A stretch of 49,530 nucleotides of DNA from Patescibacteria group bacterium (GTDB taxonomy: Bacteria; Patescibacteriota; Minisyncoccia; Phycocordibacterales; UBA9973): the NCBI GenBank assembly GCA_028865035.1, contig JAGWLB010000002.1, positions 1 through 49,530 on the forward strand, in the 5' to 3' direction. Shown one piece after another: positions 15,537 through 23,089 of the stretch. Both the position numbers and the translations under genes were made by a program. The notes beneath the pieces are model-generated. The model ran no database searches. It had not been told where the DNA came from and saw nothing but the letters and a program-made list of their open reading frames with translations. Position 1 is the first letter of the stretch. The number at the start of each line of letters is the position of its first letter.

Positions 15537-16218
15537 AAAAGGAAAACTGATAGTTATTGATGGCACAGATGGTAGTGGCAAGGCGACACAAGTAGCGCTC
15601 TTGATGAAGCGTTTAAAAAAAGATGGGTATACAGTAAAAATGGTGGATTTCCCAGAATACTATAAAAATTTCTTTGGTAAATTTATCGGACATTGTCTGA
15701 CTGAGCAGTATTATAATTGGACAAATGTTCACCCCAAGATAGCTTCCATTGCCTATGCTGCAGATCGATGGGAATCTTCTAAAAATATTCGTAAATGGAT
15801 CGATAAAGGTTATATGGTAATTGCAAATCGTTATGTATCTGCAAATCAAATTCACCAAGGAGGGAAGATAAAGAATGCAAAAAAGCGCCAAGCATTTATC
15901 GAGTGGCTCGATGAAATGGAATATAAGGTTTTTAAAATCCCAAGACCGGATCTTACTATGTACTTATCCGTCCCTATTGGAATTGTTGAGCGCTTGATGA
16001 AAGAAAGAAATAAAAAGTCTGTCCGCAATTACGCTGGGAAAAAGAAAGATGTACATGAAGTTGATAAAGATTTCCAAAAGAATTCTATCGCAAGTGCCTT
16101 ATGGCTCGTGAAAAACTTGAAAAATTTTACAAAGATAGATTGTGCACCGAAAGGAGAGCTTTTGCCAAGAGAAGTTATTCACGAAGAAATTTATAAAAAA
16201 GTTAAAAAATTGTTATAA
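15523..16218 (+). CDS. tmk: Thymidylate kinase
   Basis: From ATG 15523 the protein is 231 aa (an in-frame ATG at 15496 lies inside the NUDIX gene and adds 9 unlikely residues). P-loop GTDGSGKATQVALL is at about 13-26, the dTMP-binding arginine region is AADRWESSKNI (about 81-91), and the DRY-like motif is NRYVSANQIHQGGK (about 103-116), where the usual Asp is Asn. A LID-like basic segment is KERNKKSVRNYAGKKKD. The enzyme phosphorylates dTMP to dTDP. The protein is longer than E. coli Tmk (213) and eukaryote/archaea-like in the DRW motif. Translational coupling to the NUDIX gene is likely because of the overlap. Confidence 0.88.
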   Translation: MTKNKKGKLIVIDGTDGSGKATQVALLMKRLKKDGYTVKMVDFPEYYKNFFGKFIGHCLTEQYYNWTNVHPKIASIAYAADRWESSKNIRKWIDKGYMVIANRYVSANQIHQGGKIKNAKKRQAFIEWLDEMEYKVFKIPRPDLTMYLSVPIGIVERLMKERNKKSVRNYAGKKKDVHEVDKDFQKNSIASALWLVKNLKNFTKIDCAPKGELLPREVIHEEIYKKVKKLL

Positions 16219-16224
16219 AAATAT

Positions 16225-16476
16225 ATGATCATAGACGTAAGAACAAAAGGTGAATATGAAGAAGGGCATATAAAGGATGCAAAACTTTTCGATATTATGG
16301 AAATGATGAATGGTCACTTTCCTGATGTGCCTAAAAATGAAAATATAATTGTGTATTGTGAATCTGGTAATCGCTCAATGATAGCCAAGTCTATGATGGA
16401 AAATAATGGTTTTACCAATATAGCTGATGGAGGCAGTATACAAAATATGGTATCTTGCGGTTATACACTTGCATAA
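16225..16476 (+). CDS. Single-domain rhodanese-like protein
   Basis: This 83-aa protein begins directly with the rhodanese CH2A-like motif IIDVRTKGEYEEGHIKDA (about 2-19) and has the active-site loop VYCESGNRSMIA (about 48-59), with the catalytic cysteine in a CxxGxR setting. These proteins carry persulfide sulfur from donors to acceptors. It is 6 bases behind tmk and ends the unit at a terminator. A cysteine desulfurase, a possible sulfur source, is at 44111. The specific acceptor is unknown; its presence in a nucleotide cluster may only reflect shared transcription. Confidence 0.87.
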   Translation: MIIDVRTKGEYEEGHIKDAKLFDIMEMMNGHFPDVPKNENIIVYCESGNRSMIAKSMMENNGFTNIADGGSIQNMVSCGYTLA

Positions 16477-16482
16477 TATAAA

Positions 16483-16516
16483 AATAGTTACATTTATTTT
16501 AATGTAACTATTTTTT
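16483..16516. terminator. Bidirectional intrinsic terminator
   Basis: AATAGTTACATT (16483-16494) pairs perfectly with AATGTAACTATT (16501-16512) around a 6-base loop, with A-run on the left and T6 on the right. It lies between the convergent rhodanese and DUF1599 genes. Confidence 0.8.
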
Positions 16517-16522
16517 AATGAA

Positions 16523-17062
16523 TTATTTGGACTTTAAAATAATTGATGCAAAGATAGCATAGTTTATTATCTCAATCAATTTTTTAACTGCAACATCACC
16601 CAATTGACGATTTTCATTCATCCTTTTTAAAATTAGAATGTTTTGTAAAATTAAATCATTTAAGGATTCGGGATTCATAATTTCGAGCATGCTTATGCTG
16701 TTATCAATATTACATTGCATATCTTTTTGTGCAAAGTATAGTGACTTTTCGTAAAGATTGATTGCTTCATCGATTTCTATATCGATTGAAGTTACTGCAC
16801 CCTTCGTAAACTGTATGATGCCCATTGCACCATAATTCACTATACCTATAAACTCATTTGGTATATCATCACCAACGCCATTTATCTTTTGGGTACCCCT
16901 TTCCGTAATTGTCCTTATTCTTTTTGCTTTAATATAGAGCTGATCAAGCACAGATATCGGTCGATAAACTCTCCAATTTACGCCATAATCGTGAGATTTC
17001 TTTTTGAATATTCTATGAGCCATCATTATGATGGTGTCATAGTCAGATAACATCTTATTCAT
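16523..17062 (-). CDS. DUF1599 (nucleotide-modification-associated, Nmad1-like) protein
   Basis: This 179-aa protein has an N-terminal unit with KKSHDYGVNWRVYRPISVLD (about 20-39), QLYIKAKRIRTI and EFIGIVNYGAMGIIQF (about 70-85), which match DUF1599 well. The family normally has two such repeats. Here the second (about 95-175) keeps SLNDLILQNILILKRM and EIINYAIFASIIL but has lost the HDYG-x-W part, so one half is degenerate. DUF1599 is all-alpha, resembles dUTPase/MazG-like folds in its acidic/KHDYG motifs, and is common in Bacteroidota and phages near nucleotide-modification genes. Here it sits divergently 42 bases from dut and beside tmk. Function unproven; a nucleotide-processing role is suggested by context. 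Confidence 0.72.
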   Translation of the reverse strand: MNKMLSDYDTIIMMAHRIFKKKSHDYGVNWRVYRPISVLDQLYIKAKRIRTITERGTQKINGVGDDIPNEFIGIVNYGAMGIIQFTKGAVTSIDIEIDEAINLYEKSLYFAQKDMQCNIDNSISMLEIMNPESLNDLILQNILILKRMNENRQLGDVAVKKLIEIINYAIFASIILKSK

Positions 17063-17090
17063 AATGGTTAGTTTTTATTTTTGTTTAAGT

Positions 17091-17096
17091 TATAAT
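17091..17096 (+). promoter_or_regulatory. -10 box of dut-argS
   Basis: TATAAT ends 7 bases before the ATG at 17104, predicting a leaderless mRNA. The 42-base divergent gap also holds an ATTATA-overlapping TATTAT for the opposite DUF1599 gene (about 17099-17094 on the minus strand). Confidence 0.5.
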
Positions 17097-17103
17097 ACAA
17101 ATT

Positions 17104-17526
17104 ATGAAAATCAAAGTCAAACGGCTCAAAGACAGTGCAAAGCTACCCACATATGCACATCCAGGAGATGTAGGTATGGATATGTATGCTATGGAGACGG
17201 TGACCATAGAGCCGATGGGGCATTACAGATTTTGGCATGGATTTGCCCTTGAGTTTCCGACTGGTTATGTAGCGACAGTTAAAGATAAGTCTAGTATTTC
17301 CAAAGCGGGCCTGCATACTATGGGTGGAGTTTTTGATGCTGGATATAGAGGTGAATACAATACTCATCTTGTGAATTTGAGCGGTAAACCGTACACTGTA
17401 GAAGAGGGGGATAAAGTAGCTCAACTTATCATTCACCCTGTAATTATTGCTGATATTGAAGAAGCAAGTGAATTGAGCGAAACAGAAAGGGGAGATAAAG
17501 GTTTTGGAAGTACTGGAAAGAAATAA
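17104..17526 (+). CDS. dut: dUTP diphosphatase (dUTPase)
   Basis: This 140-aa protein has all five motifs of trimeric dUTPases: HPGDVGMDMYA (about 18-28), KDKSSISKAGL (about 60-70), GVFDAGYRGEY (about 76-86), GDKVAQLII (about 101-109) and RGDKGFGSTGKK at the very C terminus (the flexible arm). It hydrolyses dUTP to dUMP and PPi, keeping uracil out of DNA and giving ThyA its substrate. Two bases separate it from argS. In motif 3 the usual Asp pattern (ID-x-DYRG) is FDAGYRG, still with the catalytic Asp. Confidence 0.92.
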   Translation: MKIKVKRLKDSAKLPTYAHPGDVGMDMYAMETVTIEPMGHYRFWHGFALEFPTGYVATVKDKSSISKAGLHTMGGVFDAGYRGEYNTHLVNLSGKPYTVEEGDKVAQLIIHPVIIADIEEASELSETERGDKGFGSTGKK

Positions 17527-17527
17527 T

Positions 17528-19255
17528 ATGAAAGAAAAATTAGAGAATTTAATTAAAGAAGCATTAAAAAATCTTGGAGTAGAAGATTGTGATTTTGTTA
17601 TAGAGCACCCAGATGATTTAAAGAATGGTGATTATTCTACAAATGTAGCTATGGTTTGCGCAAAGGAGCAAAAAACTAACCCAAAAGAATTAGCAGAAAA
17701 AATAAAGATTGAACTTGAAAAAGACTTACCAAAAGAAATTGAAAAAATTGAAGTTGCAGGTGCTGGGTTTATAAATTTTTATTTGTCTCGTGAATTTTTT
17801 GTAGATTCAGTAAAGGAAATTTTAAAATTAAAAGAAGATTGGGGTAAGAACAATCTAAGTGAAGGCAAAAAAGTCATGGTTGAATACACCGACCCAAATC
17901 CTTTCAAACCTTTTCATATCGGTCACTTGATGACAAATGCTATAGGTGAGTCTATCTCTCGAATATTTGAATTCTCGGGAGCTGGTGTGATTCGTGCAAA
18001 TTATCAAGGTGATGTCGGCCCCCATGTCGCCAAGGCTATATATGGGATTATGTGGCTTGTTCCAAACGAAGAATCAAGAACTAAAATGGCGACCATTGAA
18101 CCGGCATCAGATCTTGCCCTATGGATTGGTGAATGCTACGCCAAAGGTGCGAAAGTTTATGAAGAAGATCCGAGTGTTAAAATCCAAATCGATGAAATAA
18201 ATAAAAAGATTTACGACAGAAGTGATCATGAAATAAATAAGATATATGATTGGGGTAGAGAAGTCACCCTCAAGGCTTTTGAAGAAATATATAAAATTCT
18301 TGGAACACATTTTAATTATTATTTTTTTGAAAGTGTTATGGCTCCGATCGGCGAGAAAATTGTTCGTGAAAATGTCGGAGCTGTTTTCAACGAGAGTGAT
18401 GGTGCAATAGTTTTCCATGGAGAGAATTATGATCCAAAGCTTCACACCAGGGTTTTTATAAATTCAAAAGGTTTACCAACTTACGAGACAAAAGAAATAG
18501 GTTTGACTATAACCAAATTTGAAAAAGCAAATCCTGACACATCTATTGTCGTGACGGCTATTGAGCAAGCCGAATATATGAAGGTTGTAGCGAAGGCTAT
18601 CTCGCTTATTCACCCAGACTATGAAAAAAGGATGGAGCATATCACTCATGGGATGATGAAGTTTTCATCTGGCAAGATGTCTTCTAGAAAGGGTAATGTC
18701 ATCACTGGTGAGTCCTTAATCCGTGATTCCATGAGTTTGGTTCATGAGAAAGTTGCCGAAAGAGAATTGACTACAAATGAAAAAGATTCTATTGCTCAGG
18801 TTGTAGGAGTTGGAGCTGTAAAATATTCAATATTAAAATCATCGCTCGGGAGTGATATCGTTTATGATTTTGAGAAATCAATTTCATTTGATGGAGATTC
18901 TGGTCCATATCTACAGTACACAGCAGTTCGTGCGAATGCACTTCTAAAGAAAGCAGAATCTGAAGGTCTAAGTGCAGGGTACAAAGATATACCGACTGAC
19001 ATTACAAATCTTGAACATTTACTATATCAATTTCCAGAAGTTGTAGCTCATTCATATGAACTTCTTGAGCCACATCATATAGCCACGTACCTCACGGAGC
19101 TTGCAAGTGCATTTAATACTTTCTATGGTGATACATTGATTGTGAATAAAAATGATAAGCATGCACCTTATCGTGTCGCTCTTGTAGAAGCCTTCTATCA
19201 AACTATGAAAAATGGTCTCTGGTTGCTTGGCATAGAGACTCCTGAGAAGATGTAA
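17528..19255 (+). CDS. argS: Arginyl-tRNA synthetase
   Basis: From ATG 17528 this is 575 aa; an upstream in-frame ATG (17504) lies inside dut and is rejected. N-terminal Add-1 domain (about 1-90), class I catalytic domain with EYTDPNPFKPFHIGHLMTNA (HIGH at about 130-133), the KMSKS-equivalent GKMSSRKGNVITGE (about 382-395), and a C-terminal DALR anticodon-binding helical domain with DGDSGPYLQYTAVRANAL. The length is close to the E. coli enzyme (577). It is probably co-transcribed with dut. A 334-base gap holding the T-box of ileS follows. Confidence 0.96.
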   Translation: MKEKLENLIKEALKNLGVEDCDFVIEHPDDLKNGDYSTNVAMVCAKEQKTNPKELAEKIKIELEKDLPKEIEKIEVAGAGFINFYLSREFFVDSVKEILKLKEDWGKNNLSEGKKVMVEYTDPNPFKPFHIGHLMTNAIGESISRIFEFSGAGVIRANYQGDVGPHVAKAIYGIMWLVPNEESRTKMATIEPASDLALWIGECYAKGAKVYEEDPSVKIQIDEINKKIYDRSDHEINKIYDWGREVTLKAFEEIYKILGTHFNYYFFESVMAPIGEKIVRENVGAVFNESDGAIVFHGENYDPKLHTRVFINSKGLPTYETKEIGLTITKFEKANPDTSIVVTAIEQAEYMKVVAKAISLIHPDYEKRMEHITHGMMKFSSGKMSSRKGNVITGESLIRDSMSLVHEKVAERELTTNEKDSIAQVVGVGAVKYSILKSSLGSDIVYDFEKSISFDGDSGPYLQYTAVRANALLKKAESEGLSAGYKDIPTDITNLEHLLYQFPEVVAHSYELLEPHHIATYLTELASAFNTFYGDTLIVNKNDKHAPYRVALVEAFYQTMKNGLWLLGIETPEKM

Positions 19256-19258
19256 AAG

Positions 19259-19287
19259 TTGCAAAATTAGCTTTTTGCTTGTATTCT
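19259..19287 (+). promoter_or_regulatory. Promoter of the ileS T-box leader
   Basis: TTGCAA (19259-19264), 17 bases, then TATTCT (19282-19287). Transcription should start at about 19294, immediately before the short Stem I. The -10 lies in the left arm of an 11-bp inverted repeat (TGTATTCTATA at 19280-19290, matching TATAGAATACA at 19479-19489) that brackets the riboswitch. Confidence 0.45.
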
Positions 19288-19322
19288 ATATACATATGCA
19301 TTGATGAGGCTATCACCTCGGA

Positions 19323-19342
19323 GCCTGCCTGCGCAGGCAGGC
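19323..19342. repeat. 20-bp GC-rich perfect palindrome inside the T-box leader
   Basis: GCCTGCCTGCGCAGGCAGGC is its own reverse complement and is 80 percent GC in a region of about one third GC. It occupies the place between the specifier hairpin and the antiterminator where Stem II/III normally lie. It could be a functional stem or an inserted REP-like element. No second copy was noticed in the window. Confidence 0.75.
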
Positions 19343-19412
19343 ATTGGGAAGAAACCCTTTTGGGAAGTAGAGCCCTATAAAATGAGAAGTAAGCAAGGTG
19401 GTACCACGAGAG

Positions 19413-19470
19413 AAACTCGTCCTTGTATAGCAATTTAAAATTGTTGTACGAGGACGAGTTTTTATTTTTT
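19413..19470 (+). terminator. Conditional terminator of the ileS T-box
   Basis: An 11-bp outer stem (19413-19423 with 19451-19461) is extended by an inner imperfect helix around TTTAAA and followed by TTTTATTTTTT. Its 5' arm is shared with the antiterminator (CTCGTCCTT), as required for the riboswitch decision. Confidence 0.85.
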
Positions 19471-19589
19471 AAAAAACTTATAGAATACATACTACACGAT
19501 TCGCATTCTAGCCTGAAAAACTTTTAAATAACTGTTGGTAGCGCAGATCGTTACATATGTATTCTCTAAATGTTCTAATCATATACTTT

Positions 19590-22500
19590 ATGGATAATGA
19601 AAAAGAAAAATCAATAGCAGCGCAGAGAGAAGAAAAGATTTTGGAATTCTGGCAGGAGAGTAATGCCTTTCAAAAAACTTTAGAAAAAGATTCTCCAAAA
19701 GGTGAATTTGTTTTCTACGAAGGTCCACCGACTGCTAATGGCAAGCCAGGTATTCACCACTTGGAGGCACGAGCTTTCAAAGATGCTATTCCTAGATACA
19801 AGACGATGCAAGGATTTCATGTTCGCCGTAAGGGTGGCTGGGATACGCACGGTCTACCTGTAGAACTCCAAGTTGAGAAAAAGCTAGGATTAAACTCAAA
19901 GAAAGCTATCGAGGAGTATGGCGTCGCTAAATTTAATAAAGAATGTAAAGAAAGCGTTTGGGAATATTTAGATATTTGGAATAAATTCACAAAGCGTATT
20001 GGCTACTGGGTAGATGAAGATCATCCGTATGTGACTTACCATAATGATTATATTGAATCTGTATGGAATGTATTAAAGTCTGTGGATGACAAGAAGCTTT
20101 TGTATAAAGATTACAAAGTTCTACCTTGGTGTGCCCGTTGTGGGACAGCTCTTTCTTCGCACGAGCTCGCACAAGGTTACCAAGATGATAAAGATTTGTC
20201 TGTAACGGCAAAGTTTAAAGTCATAGGACAAGATAATACATATATTTTAGCGTGGACGACAACACCTTGGACTCTACCAGGGAATGTCGCTTTGGCTGTG
20301 GGTAAAGATATTGAATATGTAAAGGTAAAAGTTGGGAATGAGTTTTTAATTGTTGCAAAAGAAAGATTAGCTACTATTTTTTCAGAACCACAAGATGTTG
20401 CAGAAGATTTTAAAGGGAAAGATCTAGTTGGCCTAGAGTATGAACCTTTATTCAGTGAATTAAAAACCCATATGCAAAATTCTGAAATTAGAAAAGAAGA
20501 GTTTTCTAATTGGAAAAATGGATGGAAAGTTTACGCTGCAGATTTTGTAAACACTGAAGACGGTACAGGTATAGTCCATACTGCCGTGATGTACGGACAA
20601 GACGACTTTGAGCTTGGGACAAAAGAAAATTTGCCTAAGTTGCATACAGTTAATGAATCAGGTTATTTTATTACTGATGTAAGTCCAGATTTCCTTTCTC
20701 AAGAAGGGCGATTTGTAAAAGATGAAGATGTCGCAGTTGATATTATCAAAGACCTAGCTCATAGAGGATTACTTTTCAAGAAAGAAAAGTACGAGCACTC
20801 ATACCCACACTGTTGGCGTTGCAAGACACCGCTCATATACTATGCACGTGATTCTTGGTATATACGGATGTCAGATGAGAAAATAAAAACTCAACTTATA
20901 AATGAAAATAAAACTATCAATTGGGAACCATCTTATATTCGTGATGGAAGGTTTGGCGAGTGGCTCAAAGATATTAAAGATTGGGCTATATCTCGCGAGC
21001 GTTACTGGGGGACACCTCTTCCAATATGGCAGAATAAAAATGGTGGATTTGAAGTTATAGGGAGTCTTGATGAATTAAAAAAGAAAACAAAAAAATCTGG
21101 TAACACTTACTTTTTAATGCGTCACGGCCAGACTGATAATAATCTAAAAAATCTTGTCAGCACTGTTATAAACAGTGGGAGCCATCTTACAGATGAAGGT
21201 AAAAAGGAGAATGCCAAGCAAGCAGAGCGTTTAATAAAAGAAAAAATTGATCTTATTATCACATCTCCGTTTAATCGCACAAAAGAAACAGCTGAAATAG
21301 TAAAAAATGTTCTCGGTTTATCTGATGAACAAGTGATAATAGATAATCGACTTCATGAGATGTCCATACCTATGTATGAAGGGAAGACCTGGGATGAATA
21401 TCATAACGATTATCCAAAGACAGTAGAGAATTTTCATAAGGCACCCGAAGGTAATGAATCGTATGCAGATGTAAAACGTCGCACTATGGATTTCTTGTTT
21501 GATATAGAAGAAAAATATCAGAATAAAAAGATACTTATTATTACCCACGGTGGTCCTGCTTGGCTTATGGTAGCAGGGGCAGGTATGTTAGATGATAATG
21601 CAACATTAGATATTATCCTTCATAAAAAAGATTTTCATTATTTAAACAATTCTGAAATCTTAGAATTACCTTTTACTCCTTTCCCTCACGATGAGAATTA
21701 TGAGCTGGATTTCCATAAGCCATACATAGATGAAGTAAAACTTATTTCTGATGATGGAGAGGAACTAATAAGAACAAAAGAAGTAATGGATGTCTGGTTT
21801 GATTCTGGATCAATGCCTTTTGCCCAAGATCACTATCCGTTTGAGAATAAAGAATGGATTGATACCAAAGGTTTCCCCGCTGATTTTATCTCTGAGGCGA
21901 TAGATCAGACTCGTGGATGGTTCTACACACTTCACGCTATTGGTATTTTGACTGGGAGAGGTAAAGCCTATAAGAACGTTATATGCCTAGGTCATATTCT
22001 AGATGACAAAGGGAAAAAGATGTCCAAGTCACTTGGCAATATTGTCGACCCGTGGCAGATGATGGATAAATACGGAGTCGATACTCTTCGCCTCTGGATG
22101 TACTCAGTAAATCAGCCAGGTGAGTCAAAGAACTTTGACGAGAAGACTGTGTCCGAACTTAATAATAAAGTTTTTAATTTACTTTACAATGTCCTTGCTT
22201 TTTATGAGCTATACAGAGATCCAAAATTGGAAATATTGGAATATAAAAAGTCTGAAAATATTTTGGACCAGTGGATTATTGCTCGCTTGAATCAGATAGT
22301 AGAAAGTATGACAAATAATCTTGATAATTATAGACTTCTAGAGCCTGTGCGAGAACTCCGTGACTTTATAGATGACCTTTCTACTTGGTATGTACGCCGT
22401 TCACGTGAGCGTTTGAAAGATAATGATGCAGATGCAAAGCAGACTTTGTATTTTGTACTAAAAACACTCTCGAAAATAATGGCACCATTTGCACCATTTG

Positions 22501-23081
22501 CTTCAGAAGATATTTGGCAGAAATTAAAAAATAAAGATGACGTGGAAAGTGTTCACTTGAGTGAATGGCCAACAATAAATAATGCAGATAATGTTGATAT
22601 CTCAGTTAGTCTTTTGATTGAAATGAAAGCATTGAGGGAACTTGTGACTCTTTCTCTCGAGCAAAGACAAAAATCAGGTATAAAAGTTCGACAACCACTT
22701 AAATCAGTAACGCTCAAAAATCATTTTTCAAGTGATGAATTTATTGAAATTCTGAAAGACGAATTAAATATAAAAGAAGTTTTATATTCTGACGATCAGA
22801 GCGGTGTTGTTACTCTCGATACACATATTACAGAAGAACTCAGATCTGAAGGTCAGTACCGTGAACTTGTTCGCGCTATCCAAGATATGCGTAAAAAGGC
22901 AGGATTGAATCCAAATGATACAGTAAGTCTGACTGTAGAAACCAATGTAGAAGGCCAAGAATTTTTAAACAAATGGCAAAAAGATTTACTGAAAACTGTA
23001 GGAGCAAAAGAAATAAAAATCGCAGAGAATTCTGGTACAGAAATAAAAATCGACGAATTATCATTTAAAATTAGTTTCTAA
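19590..23081 (+). CDS. ileS: Isoleucyl-tRNA synthetase with an internal histidine phosphatase domain
   Basis: The start is ATG 19590 (MDNEKEKS); an in-frame ATG at 19557 would add 11 odd residues. The 1163-aa protein has EGPPTANGKPGIHHL (HIGH equivalent, residues 44-58), an editing domain with TTTPWTLPGN and GTGIVH, KMSKS at 810-814, and an anticodon domain with an ADDLSTWYVRRSRERL-like segment. It aminoacylates tRNA-Ile. Uniquely, about residues 504-700 (21099-21689) form a full histidine phosphatase (phosphoglycerate-mutase-like) domain: FLMRHGQTDNN with His512, SPFNRTKETAE, LHEMSIPMYEG and ITHGG with His653. It is inserted between GSLDELKKK and DFHKPYIDEV of the catalytic domain. Reading frame is continuous on both sides, so it is not an assembly join by appearance. 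Expression is controlled by the upstream T-box. Confidence 0.95.
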   Translation: MDNEKEKSIAAQREEKILEFWQESNAFQKTLEKDSPKGEFVFYEGPPTANGKPGIHHLEARAFKDAIPRYKTMQGFHVRRKGGWDTHGLPVELQVEKKLGLNSKKAIEEYGVAKFNKECKESVWEYLDIWNKFTKRIGYWVDEDHPYVTYHNDYIESVWNVLKSVDDKKLLYKDYKVLPWCARCGTALSSHELAQGYQDDKDLSVTAKFKVIGQDNTYILAWTTTPWTLPGNVALAVGKDIEYVKVKVGNEFLIVAKERLATIFSEPQDVAEDFKGKDLVGLEYEPLFSELKTHMQNSEIRKEEFSNWKNGWKVYAADFVNTEDGTGIVHTAVMYGQDDFELGTKENLPKLHTVNESGYFITDVSPDFLSQEGRFVKDEDVAVDIIKDLAHRGLLFKKEKYEHSYPHCWRCKTPLIYYARDSWYIRMSDEKIKTQLINENKTINWEPSYIRDGRFGEWLKDIKDWAISRERYWGTPLPIWQNKNGGFEVIGSLDELKKKTKKSGNTYFLMRHGQTDNNLKNLVSTVINSGSHLTDEGKKENAKQAERLIKEKIDLIITSPFNRTKETAEIVKNVLGLSDEQVIIDNRLHEMSIPMYEGKTWDEYHNDYPKTVENFHKAPEGNESYADVKRRTMDFLFDIEEKYQNKKILIITHGGPAWLMVAGAGMLDDNATLDIILHKKDFHYLNNSEILELPFTPFPHDENYELDFHKPYIDEVKLISDDGEELIRTKEVMDVWFDSGSMPFAQDHYPFENKEWIDTKGFPADFISEAIDQTRGWFYTLHAIGILTGRGKAYKNVICLGHILDDKGKKMSKSLGNIVDPWQMMDKYGVDTLRLWMYSVNQPGESKNFDEKTVSELNNKVFNLLYNVLAFYELYRDPKLEILEYKKSENILDQWIIARLNQIVESMTNNLDNYRLLEPVRELRDFIDDLSTWYVRRSRERLKDNDADAKQTLYFVLKTLSKIMAPFAPFASEDIWQKLKNKDDVESVHLSEWPTINNADNVDISVSLLIEMKALRELVTLSLEQRQKSGIKVRQPLKSVTLKNHFSSDEFIEILKDELNIKEVLYSDDQSGVVTLDTHITEELRSEGQYRELVRAIQDMRKKAGLNPNDTVSLTVETNVEGQEFLNKWQKDLLKTVGAKEIKIAENSGTEIKIDELSFKISF

Positions 23082-23089
23082 TAGTTACA

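Larger units (their letters stand above)
19294..19470 (+). promoter_or_regulatory. T-box riboswitch, isoleucine-specific (ATC specifier), transcriptional, upstream of ileS
   Basis: The conserved T-box AAGGTGGTACCACG lies at 19395-19408; its TGGT (19399-19402) can pair with the ACCA end of uncharged tRNA-Ile. Antiterminator: AAGG (19395-19398) with CCTT (19421-19424) and ACGAG with CTCGT. Competing terminator: AAACTCGTCCT (19413-19423) with AGGACGAGTTT (19451-19461), then a T-rich run to 19470. Upstream, TGAGG (19305-19309) and CCTCG (19316-19320) form a tiny hairpin whose loop CTATCA holds ATC, an isoleucine codon (19312-19314). So Stem I is reduced to the specifier hairpin, as known for ultrashort actinobacterial ileS T-boxes. 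Low charged tRNA-Ile should turn ileS on. It occupies the 334-base gap between argS and ileS; the remaining 119 bases before ileS show nothing else clear. Confidence 0.88.

Noticed and set aside
19203-19490. 95-codon minus-strand open frame over the T-box region
   Set aside because: It overlaps the complete riboswitch with its hairpins and the end of argS; no recognisable protein motif, and its region is explained by RNA structure.
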